DNA of 64,000 nt from Drosophila pseudoobscura. Taxonomy: Eukaryota; Arthropoda; Insecta; Diptera; Drosophilidae. The notes below the pieces were generated by a model that did not search any database, was not told where the DNA came from, and worked only from the letters and a program-made list of their open reading frames with translations. The stretch spans positions 59,659,869 through 59,723,868 of the forward strand of contig NC_046683.1 in NCBI RefSeq assembly GCF_009870125.1. Direction: 5' to 3'. Positions within the stretch are counted from its first letter, which is position 1; every line of letters starts with the position of its first letter. Below, one piece after another: positions 34,317 through 45,900 of the stretch. The translations under genes and the position numbers were made by a program.

Positions 34317-34366
34317 GGGACTGGAGCTGGAGCTGGGGCTGGGGCTGGGACTGGGACTGGGGCTGG
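34317..34366. repeat. 6-bp tandem repeat (CTGGAG/CTGGGG/CTGGGA)
   Basis: About eight units, just downstream (in transcript sense) of the candidate leader exon at 34691-34778. Confidence 0.8.
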
Positions 34367-34690
34367 CGGCAGCACAGCAAATTGCAGCGCCATAATGAAA
34401 TCGCCCATAATCTTGGCTAAGGCTAATAATAGCAGCAGGTTTTGGAGCTGGCCAACAGACACTCGCACACTCGCACACAGAGACACACACACACAGAGAC
34501 AAGCAGGCACAGAGTTAGCCAAATGGTGAACAAATTTGGGTATAACTCTGTTTGTTCTTTTGCCCCCGGACCGGGGCTACACTTCACGCAACAAATTCAA
34601 ATGACACTCACGTAATATGCTAAAAATAGTGGAATTTATTGCGCGATTTTCGTGTGTACAACTCAGCGGCTGTATGGTCGGGCAGCTTAC

Positions 34691-34778
34691 CGATCGGACA
34701 GATCGGTTCTCCAATGCACACTCCGTACAAGTCGTAGGCCGTGGTCGAAGCAAACGCGACGCGATCTCAGCTTGAACT
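34691..34778 (-). promoter_or_regulatory. Candidate transcription start and non-coding first exon, minus strand
   Basis: On the minus strand the sequence GATCAGTTC contains the arthropod initiator TCAGTT (A at 34778). GC-rich sequence follows, and 88 bases later there is a strong donor GATCG|GTAAGC. The next minus-strand gene downstream is the two-pass membrane protein at 23.1 kb, so this would be its distant first exon. No clear TATA box or DPE is seen. Confidence 0.45.
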
Positions 34779-36647
34779 GATCTTCGGAGCACCTCGCGCA
34801 CCTGTGGCGACTGGTCTGGAGCCCGAGTGGAGCGGAGCTTTGAGTAGAACCGGTTCCTCTCTCTTCTGCTTACTCTCTCAGTGGCCCATCGCTCTCGCTC
34901 TGTTCCGTGGGGGACTCTGTTCTCTCCTTGTCTTTCTTTCTTTCTGTGTGGGGGCCCCGACCGGTGCCGGTCTCCACCATCTGCACTTTGCACTTTCGGG
35001 ATCTGCATTTTGTTGTCAAACTGCAAAAACTGCATTTAATAACCGTTAACCGAAAGTTCTGCAACACGTGCAACGCCACTCCGTCCAAAAGCATCGGGGG
35101 GCGGGCCGCAACGGGGCGGGCGGGGGGCAGGCTTACTACATTAGGCTTCATGGCCTGTCAGCCTCTACCACTTTGTGCCCCAGCTGCCGCACGTGACTGC
35201 TGCAACGACTGCTGCCGGTTAGCTCTCTAACTGGGGGTCAAGAGTCCTGGAGTGGGGGGCCCAATTTTGCATCATGTCATTAGGAAGAGTGGCATCGATA
35301 ATGGGGCCAGACAGAGTCCATGGTCCAACTAATGCCCTCGGAAGGGGGGCAGCTTCCGAGGTTTGAGGTCTGAGAGGCACTCTCAGCGTTTATGGGTACA
35401 TTCAAAAAATGCACTCATGTAAATAAAAGTTGGGATGCAAATCAGTTCGCGGCTCGCCCCCTTTCAAAGAAAAAGGCTTAAATAACATGGCGAACTTTGC
35501 ATTTCCTGTTGGCCAGTCCAGTTTGCTTTTCGTGCAGTATTTAAATGCAGCAAAAATGCTGCCATAAAAATATGCATAACCGGAATCTGAATTGCTCTTT
35601 TCGTGTGTGTGGGGGGGTGTGTGGGGGGGTGTGGGGGATGTTACTTCAATGTCAACTGCGGGACGGGCGCAAAAAAGAGGCAAACAATTTTGTGTGGGTC
35701 GAAAAATGCATAGAGAAGCGACAGCGGCAGACGGCAGTGAAAGGCGGCCAGGGCTTGCAGCTGGTCTCTTGTCTTTCCAGCCCTCGCAGACGTGTTCGCT
35801 CTTGGTATTTTTTATTGTCTTCAGTTTGTCACTCTTCTCGTTTTGGTATTTTTCTTGGAAGTCCCGTTACTTCTTGCTCACTGCTTACGGGTACACATCA
35901 GTTGCAGCATGGAGACGATGTCCTGATGTCCTGATGTCCTGACGTCTGGATGTTTGTTCTTTCGAAATGCAAGTCGTAAAAAGTTTTGCTTCAGCTATGC
36001 GTCCTCGTCGCTGCCATAAAAGTTGCATAAAACTGCACAGATTTTGCCAGTGTTGTGTGTCGTGAAAAAGTTTAGGATATCTCTTAAATATAACACGCAC
36101 AGACATGTCTCAAAGGATCGCTTTAACATGACGCTCGCCTTAAGACCTTAACCTTAAAACGCGAGTCATTTGTACGTCATATGCAGTAAACGGGCTGGCA
36201 ACAAAAGCCGGAGCTGTGGAACTGCGGAACTGTGGGCGGAACTTGGCATGTGTCAGGATTTAATTTAGATAAAAGCTTTTTCCACACTTTCACGGTGCCA
36301 CTTACGGAGCCGTGACGATGGCAGGAACCGACCAGGCGGCAGACCTTTGACGTGCACCAGATAACAGATCGTAGCGGTGCCTCAAATCAATTCCATAAAC
36401 ATTTTGCCTGCCGCAACCTGCCGCAACCTGCCGGGTACGGGACGACAATTTGTCTTAATGCCAAGTTGGACATATGTATGGATTGATTCCGGCTTATCGG
36501 TGGGGAAACAACGCCAGCAGTTATTCAAGGAGAGGCTGATTGAATTCTACTTAAAGGGTTTCTCTGGCCAGTTGACCCTCTATAGGGTACACCCCTTTAC
36601 CACCCCCAATTGGTAAAAGACAATTTCAGTTTAATTATTCATTGACA
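34779..36647. other. Intergenic region between the 34.7 kb promoter and the 3' end of the Munc13-4 gene
   Basis: No conserved ORF. It contains a GT/G-rich run at 35606-35635 and a repeated ATGTCCTGATGTCCTGA at about 35918-35942. GC-rich sequence immediately upstream of 34778 (34.8-35.2 kb) is promoter-like. Confidence 0.35.
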
Positions 36648-39600
36648 TTTATTGATTGAATTTGATAATGTTTCTTTCTGCAGCATTTTTTTGGATTCAC
36701 ATTAAGTAGGGATTTGCTCGCAATTGGTTTTTGATTTGATATTAGCTGTTAGCTGTTAGATGCTGTTGCTGTTGACACACACACACACATACGCATTTAC
36801 ATACATACAAACAAACATATGTACTTAGGTTTAGTTAGGTGTCGCTTTTGTCGCTTTTGTCGCTTTTGCTATTCAGATATTTCTTAACGGAGGGGAGCTT
36901 AGGAACCTGAATTGTGGCCCGTTGTTGGTATTTGCAATACACACATAAATATTAATGTATTCACATTTAAAAAAACTATATAATATACGTATCCTCGTAT
37001 CCTTGCTGTTCTTGTTATCTTGTTTCTCATCAAAATATCTTTATCAAGTTTCGGCGGTAGAGTGTTTTATTTTTTTTGTTGTCTAGTAGTTCTGCCTTGG
37101 CTTACAAAAAATACAACAGTTTATAAATATTGTATGTACCTAGTATTCTGTTTTCTGTTTTCTGTTTAGATGTGTATGGCATGGGTTTTGGTTTCGTTTC
37201 GTTTCTGTGTAAAAGTTTGAAATAAATAAATATTTGTAGCGTATATAATCGAAAATATACCTTGTAGTTAGCCGTTATTGGTTTTTTTTTTTTCTGCTGG
37301 TTGCTTGTATATATAGCAATCAGAATGTATTTGCATTGTATGTATATGCATGTAGGAGGGCTCTGTTGTAGGTTCCTTTGTTTGGTATTTGTTTTTGTTT
37401 TTTTTTTGTTGTTTTTTTTTTTTTCGTTTGTATTCTGTAACTAGCACAACAATTGTACACTCAAATATGTATATTATATACTATAGTAATATGTAGGTAT
37501 GGTATAGTAGTAGGTATACACTCATGTATGTTTTGGCCTTGATTTTTCTTGCATATTCGTATTGTATGTTCAGTTTTTGCTTTGGTTTCGTTTCGTTTGG
37601 TTTGGTTTGGTTTGGTTTAGTTTGGTTTAGTTTGGTTTGTGGGAAATGCGTTTGGTCTCTTCAGTTGGGCCAAATGTTCGCATTTCGTATATCAGCTTAC
37701 ACTTGTGCTCTTCTTTTCGGTGTCCGATTACCCTTTTTTTTGGTAGTATTTACTCTTTAGCTAGTGCTAGTAACATGAATAATTTAATTGATTTCATTTG
37801 ATAGATTCTTATTGTTTGCGCGCCGGCATTTTGCATATGCTCTGTGTGTGATTCGATATAGGAAATTATCATAGGTACACATATCAACACAGTGGTTGTG
37901 GGTTGGTTAGTACGGCAAATATTTGCCTATATAATCGTATTTATTCATTTATTTACTCAACTATTTCTTTTAGCCGCACAAAAAGCATGGAAGATAGCAG
38001 ACAGCAGTTCAGAGCAGGGGGAGTTCAGAGTAGTTCTGTTCGGAGAAGAGCTGTTCAAAATAACAAGTGCTTTCGGAAGATACTCGAGTGGAAAGGGAAA
38101 TCGTAGTTGCAGTTCGATAAAGACACATTTAGCATTTAGAAATTATAGTCGCACAGTACGGCGTTGACTCTACTTCGATGTTTGTCTCCTGATCTTTGTC
38201 GATGTCTTGGCGATGGCAGACCTAACCGAAGTTGAAAGAAAAACCTCAACTGAAAACGGTACGGAACAGAATCGAACTGAAGAAAGTTTCAGAGCTCGGA
38301 TAAGGGCTGTGCAAAGATACAGAACAAAAAAAAATAGTTGATCTTACTAACTAAATACTTGTTGCATATTCACTGATTAATTATTTATCGATATATGTAT
38401 ATTAATATTTATATTTGTATGCAATAATACTCGTTTTGTTCGTTTGGTAATTAACGTTCATGAAGTGTCCCGTCGTCGTCCCGCTGGAGTTAAGTGTAAA
38501 TATTAAAAATATCTTGTAATTTGACTTGGATTTTCTTCTCTTTTCTTTTCTTTCCTTTGCCTATCTTTTGTTCTTTTGTCGTGCATCGTATCTTCTGGTT
38601 CGCCTTAGTTTTTTTTTTGTAGTTCTTCTCTTAAAATTGTCCTCAGCCCCGACCGCTGATGCCTTTGCCAAGGTATAAAAAGTTTTTGCTACAGTTTAAA
38701 GTTAAGAGTTACAGTTCCAACAATCCCCCCATTATTCATAATATACTACTCGTACATATAGCTGTGTGTAGGAGGTATATGTTTGAGTTTCTTCTTTATA
38801 GAGAGACCATTGTATATAGTACAAAATTTACAATAGAAGCGAGGCCTTTTCTGCTCCTTCTTCTGGGTAAAAAAACAATTCGGGATGGGGCTCTACAGTA
38901 GAGGGGAGTCTGTTTTTGGGGGGGTGGGGAAATGCCCTAAGTTGTGTATAAGCAAAAGAGCTGAAGGCTGCCTCTCTGGGGAGGAGAGTGTTGGGGTGGG
39001 GAGGGGACAAGCGTGTGTGTATCTAATAAATTTATACAAAATCTGTGCTCAGAAAATAGTTTACAAATATACTTTAGACTTAGTTACACTGTCCTTTGGG
39101 CGTGATATAAATTGTATACATCATACACATACATCTTCATACATATACATATATATATTTATATTATAAATAGGTTTCCTTTGTATTGGTAAGTGTTCGT
39201 GTGTTTTAACGGGGGAGGGGCGGGGTTTCAAAGAAGCTCGGAGTTTTTTTTTGATTGTTTCTTGGCTTATGGTAGAAAGGAGGTTGAGTTTTCCCCTATT
39301 TTAAAATTGTGTGTATATTGATATATTTTTCGTATAGTTTAAATTGACCCAAAAATGTTGTGTGGCGTCTATCCCAAGTTCCGGTAGTCCGAAACCCCTT
39401 CATTGTGTCCATGTTAAAAGTCTTCAAAACGCATCTGGGTGCTGGAGTAGGTATCTCTAGTGTTGTGGTTGTGTCTGTTTCTGTTTCTGTTTGATTTCTT
39501 TTCATAAATTTTCATTGATTGCCTAATTGTGACAACTTCAGCAATACATACTAAGCACCTACATATACACACACACACACATACATATGTAGTCCCTAGT

Positions 39601-39996
39601 TTACTTATAATTTTGTTCAAGCAACGTTTTGTGTAGAGCAGGAAATGCATTTCATGTCCCATTTACTTGTTACTTTTGCACCATTGGAATTTCATTTCGA
39701 TTTCGATATTTCGCTAACATTTACAAACACAAGAGAAGAACGGGGGACTCCCCCATTGGGAGAGGGGTAGGGGTAGGGATAGGAGGAGTCTTTGTCAAAC
39801 AACTAGATTAAGTACAATACATACAGTGCTGGTTTGGATACAGTTAACGAGTAGCTTTTTGGTTAATTTATCGCCATCAATGCAATTACATTGCACGATC
39901 CACCATACTGTCCACACTTTTGATCTCTTTGATCTCAAATATACGTTTTACAAACGGTTCGCTCTGTCCTTTCCTGTCCTGTCCTGTCCTTTAAAA
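36648..39996 (-). other. Probable 3' UTR of the Munc13-4/BAIAP3 gene
   Basis: The sequence changes sharply at about 36.65 kb to AT-rich DNA with many T runs and (TA)n tracts, which continues to the stop codon. The outermost minus-strand AATAAA (TTTATT) is at 36648-36653, exactly at the border. This gives a UTR of about 3.3 kb. Shorter forms are possible. Confidence 0.5.
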
Positions 39997-42900
39997 TCAA
40001 GTGATAAATCGCGCCTTTTGCTTGCGCACAAAGTCCTGGGCCTGTTTGTCATTGACGCGCAGCTCAAGGATTTGCAAAATGGGATTGCCTTTTGGAGAGG
40101 ATGATAGAATCGAAAGAAGTTCGTTATCGAGAGGACAGATTCAACTTACATTTATCCTTCTGCTGCATGAGGGGCAGCTCGATCTGCTTTAGGCCATGAA
40201 AGTTGTCCACACTGGTGCTGTAGGCCTCCACGCCGGGTATATTGCCCAGGGCCAGGTAGGCCTCCCCGCCGAAATCATTGGCCGTCAGGACATCGTGATC
40301 CATGACCGTGAAGCAGATCATGGCGCCATCGGTGAGGCATTGCTCCAAGGTAACAGAGAACTCAAAACACTCGTCGAAGATGGGGTTTAACGTGCGCTAA
40401 GGAAAATATAAATCCAAGTAAAATATCATCCCTAAGATGGAAGAGGGGGGGATCGCACCTTGTGGACGTTTGTCTGCTGCTCCATGCAGTGCAGGAAGAC
40501 CCTTCGTGGCAGCAGTTCAATGACCACAAACGGATCGCTGAACCCATTCGGATCCAGTGGCACCACATCCCTGGCATGCAGGACCTCCACGCACAGAGAA
40601 TCGTGATTGAAGTAGGCCCGCACGGCCAGCGAACCGTACGGACTTGGACTCACGGTCATTAGCTGCTCTCGCAGGCGGTTCATGTAGAACATGTCTATGA
40701 GCCGATCCGTGTCCGTCTTGTGGAACTGCAGCCGCTGCTCGATGCGCCAGAAGTCGTCCGTGTGCAGGCACTCCAGCAGCAGGCCCTGGCCCTCGGCGTG
40801 AAAAAAGTCCACCAGCAGCTGCAGGGCCTCGTAGAGACGTTTGTGGAAGTGCGTGGGCTTGTCCGTCTCGTCGCCCGTCTCCATTTGGCGGGACATCTCG
40901 CCCAGAACCGTCTTCCAGATGAAGCGCAGCGATCGGTTGAAGTTCTTGGTGAGCAGGGCGCTGTTGAGCGCCGCCAGGTGACAGTCCAAGTACTCCAGCA
41001 GCGGCACAATCGCCTGATTTGCCGGCAAGGAGTCCGGCGACCAGGCCAGATGGAACACCGCCTTCTGCAGCGACATCTGCATGAGCGGAGCCAGCTTCGA
41101 GAGGATGCGCTCGGTGCGGTTTTCCATGTGGGTCAGGCTGGACTCCAGGAGGTTGTCGGCCGACTCCTCCAGGGGCTGTTCATCCGAGCGGAACTCGGCC
41201 AGGGTGCGACGCACATACTCCACATTGTTGACGGTCACGCACATGTCGTCCGAGCAGCGGAACGGGCCCTGCTGCTCGTAGTAGCCGCTGTCCGCCAGCG
41301 CGGTGTGGATGAGGTCGCAGTAGTGCATGGCCGCCGAGCAGACCACGTCGATGAGCTGCGACTCCAGCATGATGGCCGTGTCCTCGTCCGGCCAGTTGAT
41401 GACCTTCCAGAACTCCTTGATGTTCAGCAGAGTGCTGGCCGTGTCCACCGAGGAGCTGCTGTACCTGACTATGCGCTCGCCCTCACAGATGGCGTCCATG
41501 CGGATGGCTGCGCGGATCCGCTGCAGGGCCTTCGCCTTGCTCACCATCATCCAGCGCTCAAATGTGGGGATGAACCATTCGTGGCTGTTGCTCAGGGCCA
41601 GCGGCTTCTCCGGCGGCTGCGGCTGGGCGGACAGGTGTCGTTTCAAATGACAGAACTCCTGCAGAGCGAGAAACAATTCAAACGGCTTCGTGTCCACCGG
41701 CTCCGCGTCGCCCTCGAGCACGGCATACTGCGACAGGTTCATCCGCACACCTGGCACCTGGCCGGCGGCCATGCGGCTGTACAGCTCCTCGCCCACCATC
41801 GCATCGTATTGTTTGTAGATAATGCTGAAGTACTGTATCCCGTTCGTGCTGTGGAACAACAGGGAGAGGAAGACGATGGAGTTGAGATGGAGTTCCTGAC
41901 CCAGACAAATGATGGCTTACAGGGCTTTCGTTTTAAAGCGAGCAGAAGCCGCAATTAGCACGGGCTCTGGCTCTAACTAAATTTTTGCTAATGCCTCTCC
42001 ACTCAACACTGAACACTCAACGCCCGACACTCAACACTCAACACTTTCTGTGACAGCCCCCGGACGTTTGTTAAATGCCTCGTCAGGCTGCTGCTGTCCG
42101 TGCGGCCTGCCTGCTGTCCGTCTGCCCTGTCTTGTCCTGTTCTATCCTTTCCTGTCTGCCGCTCGGGGCAGCAACGTGAGAGCATTTTTATGACAGCGCA
42201 ATTAATTTGAGGCTTATGTGTGTAAGCCACTTGATGTCCTCATTAAGGTTCTTTTATGGCCCCGCTAACTGGCAAATATGTGACTGATTAGTCCGCCCCG
42301 GAAGGCCAAAGATGCGCCACTATGCATCTCGAAATGCGGAGCGGTTATGAGGGGCTGTTCCTCTAGCGCCTAATGGTGCAACGTGATCCGTATCGTCGGG
42401 CTGATCAATATATTACCTCATTTATGGGGTTCTAACAACTTTTCGCGATAAAGGAGCTCCCTGAGGGAACTATCTGTAACCTGGCCATGAGGATTCGATT
42501 CCTCGGTGAGAGCCAAGAGCCCTCTCAGCTACGCTACGGGCCATCTGTCATGACAACATTTTGTGGCCCTCATTAAGGCTCGTTAGCTTTATGAGCTTTG
42601 AGTCGTCGGGCATTTGACAAATGCTCAAGCTGATTAGAGAGCAGCGACTGTAAAGTGGTTCGCCCCCGGGCGCCGATTGCGGATAAGTTCAAATCGAAAT
42701 GACGTCAATTCAATTGGGTCAACACTGGCCAGCCCTGGTCGGAACGGAGAGTGCAGTGCGTGGACCCTCGCTGCTCTGCTTGTTTTCCTAAACTGTTTTT
42801 TTTCGAAATTTTATTTGTAGACTGCCTGGCTGTCAGCAAGGGGGACGGACAGATATACCTTTGAGCTTGTTTTTACGGCCGACACGTGTCTGGGATACTT

Positions 42901-45900
42901 AATACAATGCTGGGGGGCCGGGGGACGGGGGGGGAGCTGTAACTAACTGGAACCGAGAACTAAAGCAACTGATTCTGGAATCTGCGAGTACTCACTTGTC
43001 GAAGAGGGCATGGTAATACGTCTGTCCCAGCTGGATGTCGGCCGTTAATGTTGTTACGAAATTCGATAATGGATTGGGCAAGCATTGCGACTCGCGGAGC
43101 ACATTCTGGCCCCACATGACGGAGCCCTTGCGCAGGGCATTCACCACCTCGCCGCGCACGCCCTTGTTGAAGGGGCAGACGGCCCGAAAGGCCCGCATCG
43201 AGCCGAGCAGTCCCAGGCAGCGCAGCAGGAACTCCAGGCGTATCAGCGATGGCGGATTCAGGGCCGGAAAGATGTCCCTGTGCCGCCGGATCTGGTTCAG
43301 CGAACGCTCCACAAATCCATTCATCGCCTCGGCCAGCCACTGTTCCAGATCCCGACTCAAGGCCTCCTGATTGGGCTGATTCCACTGCTTCTCCACATCG
43401 CCAAGCAGACGGTGCAGGAACTTCGGGTCCAATGGTGTCGATCGATTCAACTTGGCCGCTGCCACATATCTGAAAGGAACAGAAATAGCTAGAAAGGGGT
43501 GCCTCTCCACCCTTTTTTCGTTCGATAACCCACCTGGCCATGGCGCAGTGCAGGTCCGATAGATCTCCCTGCACGGCCAACTGATGGAGTATGGTTAGGG
43601 CCGGACCCGGCAGATCCCCGCACCAGGTCCACGAGGGCTCGTGGGTGGTCACCTCGTGCTGCATGAACACCATCTGCAGCTGTTCGACCTTGTGCATCTG
43701 GTGCTCGTGATTCTCCTCGGCGATATTGCCCCGATCGTCGCGTGTCGAGAGCCACAGCTTGAGACGGATGCGTCCCTGCACGGTGCTGCGGTGGCTGCGG
43801 GCCTCCAGCTTGAACCAGGCGTCCAGCCCGGTGGAGGGTATATCCGATATGGCTATGTTCACCGAGCCGAGGAAATCGTCCTGGGAGCCCTGACGCGCCG
43901 ACTGGCAGACCTGCTTGAAGAACCGCCCCAGTCCGCGCACGCCACGAACTTCGTTCAGTCGCGAGACGGCGTCCAGGACGCAGCTTTCGTCATCGTGGTC
44001 CCAGATGTCCAGGTGAAAGGTGTCCGTGTTGATGTCATCTATGTCACTGCAGGCGACAAACAAAAGATGGCGATTGTCTCAAGTGTGAACCGTGAACTCT
44101 AAGCTCTGCTTGTGGGTGGAAATTCTTTCCGCCTTCCATTCGTCTATGTATGTGTTCTCAAGGCTTTTACAAATGTTAGCATGTGTTTATGGGCGTTCTT
44201 GGAATATGGCCCTGAGCTTTGCTGCTCCATTTAATTTATTACAAGATTTATATTTTGCTTTTAAATTGAAAACGCTCTGCTGCAGAAAAATTTCTCGGAA
44301 AGTACTCCTATTTCAATAGGGGGACCCCTGTAATTTGCTCTAATGTACTGTAAAGTATTTTGTATTTGCATTGTATTGTATTTCATATCTAAAGGGCCAT
44401 GAAAAGGTCAATTATTCGTAATTGGACATTTCAGGGAATTCTCGGGAATGCTTGGCATTCATGAAGGCGCTAGAAAGTCCCTGAAGGACTTCGAAGACTA
44501 CTTTAGAGTGTATCTAAGCTTCGACTTGTCCTGCTCTGTTTCTGCTCTGTTTTTATTGCAATTGCAACATAAATTTGATTGCATTTCTTATGGGGCAACC
44601 TTCTCATGCATTTGTGTTTCAATTTGATGGCAAATTTAAATGGATTTCTTTTCGTTATTGCTTACAACTCGTAAATTACGTTCGGTACTTGGGGGGATTC
44701 GAATCGTTTAGCATACGACAGAGATCTTTTCTGGTTGTTTTCCCGCCTTTTCCGACCCAGTGTGGGACACATTTATCAACCAGTCGAGCGTAAATGAAGT
44801 CTGAAAACCCACTTTGCTTTTTCAGATGAAATTTCAAGTATTTCCAAGTCCAGGAAGAGCGCGGCAGTAATTGAATAATTCGTTACAAATCCCCACCATT
44901 AAATGTGCCGTGCCCCTCCATTTGATTTGGCAAACAATTTCGAATGCTCCCCACTCCGCTCCACTCCACTCGACCCGACTCGACTCGACCCGACTCGACT
45001 CCAATCCTGTCCATTTGATTCACTTACAATTTGAACTTCTCATTCCACTTGGGGGTCAGCGTGTGCGGCTTGATGCTGGTCGCCTTGATGAGCTTGGCGG
45101 GCACCGGGCCGCCCAGTGAGTCGCGCTGCTCCCGTCGACCCGCCTCCCGCCGCTTGAAGCTAAGCCGGAAGCTATGCTTTCGGTGCGGCGGCGAATCCGT
45201 GGCGCTGTTGTCAAAGCCACCGCTCATGTCCGCCGATAGGGCTCGCGGTGTCGGCGGCAGCGGCAGCGGCGACACGGGCGGACAACCGTCACCGTCCGGC
45301 TGGATGCCCAGCATGCAGTACGGATCCGAGAAACCTGCGGGGCCGATAAATAATTGGATATACTGAGAGATACAGAAGCAGCGAGAGAGTGAGAGAGAGA
45401 GAGTGTTTCAATGGAATAAGTGATGGCCAGGAAAAGCGAGAGAGCATAGAAGAGCAAAAGAAAGGAAAGGAAAGTGAGAAATGGTGCAGCATTAATGAAG
45501 TGCTCGCCCGAATGACATTAAAGGCCAATTAATGGGGCTGCCCCCCGGGGAGCCAGGACTGGGCACGGTGTCAGCTGGTGGCATTCACACATTGCGTATG
45601 ATTAAAATTTCATTTGCATAAAGTGCCGCTCAATTATTGAGTGGCCGTGATTAACGCACGGGGGCCACCGGCCACCGGGCATTGGCCATCGGCCATCAAT
45701 GCAGAACAGATGCCGAGTGCCAAGATTAAGATTATTTATGAAGAGCGGGATAATGGAAAACATGTCGCTGAATGGCCGCAGTGGGACACTATTTCGTGGC
45801 GTGGCATTTAAACTGAGTGAAAGTTTCGGGGGAAAGGTGGAGGGGGAGGAGGGCGCTCGTAAAGCGATTATCCCACAGAAATGGCTCATTTGGAATTCGG

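Larger units (their letters stand above)
23209..34690 (-). other. Probable large 5' intron of the two-pass protein gene
   Basis: About 11.5 kb with no recognisable conserved protein apart from the small ORF at 25005-25143. It is rich in short tandem repeats (see separate entries), in CA/TG tracts and in blocks of ATTA/TAAT and CAATTA sequence like conserved enhancer DNA. The assignment as one intron depends on the leader exon at 34691-34778. Confidence 0.4.

Noticed and set aside
34577..35035. 152-codon minus-strand ORF overlapping the candidate promoter
   Set aside because: It spans the putative start site and first exon, has no domain and is Arg/Ser-rich from GC-rich leader sequence.
40720..41958. 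412-codon ORF on the + strand
   Set aside because: It is antisense to the large Munc13-4 exon 41848-40459, whose minus-strand frame matches the family; the + frame is a codon-bias shadow.
43641..44102. 153-codon + strand ORF
   Set aside because: Antisense to the C2A-coding exon 44046-43534.
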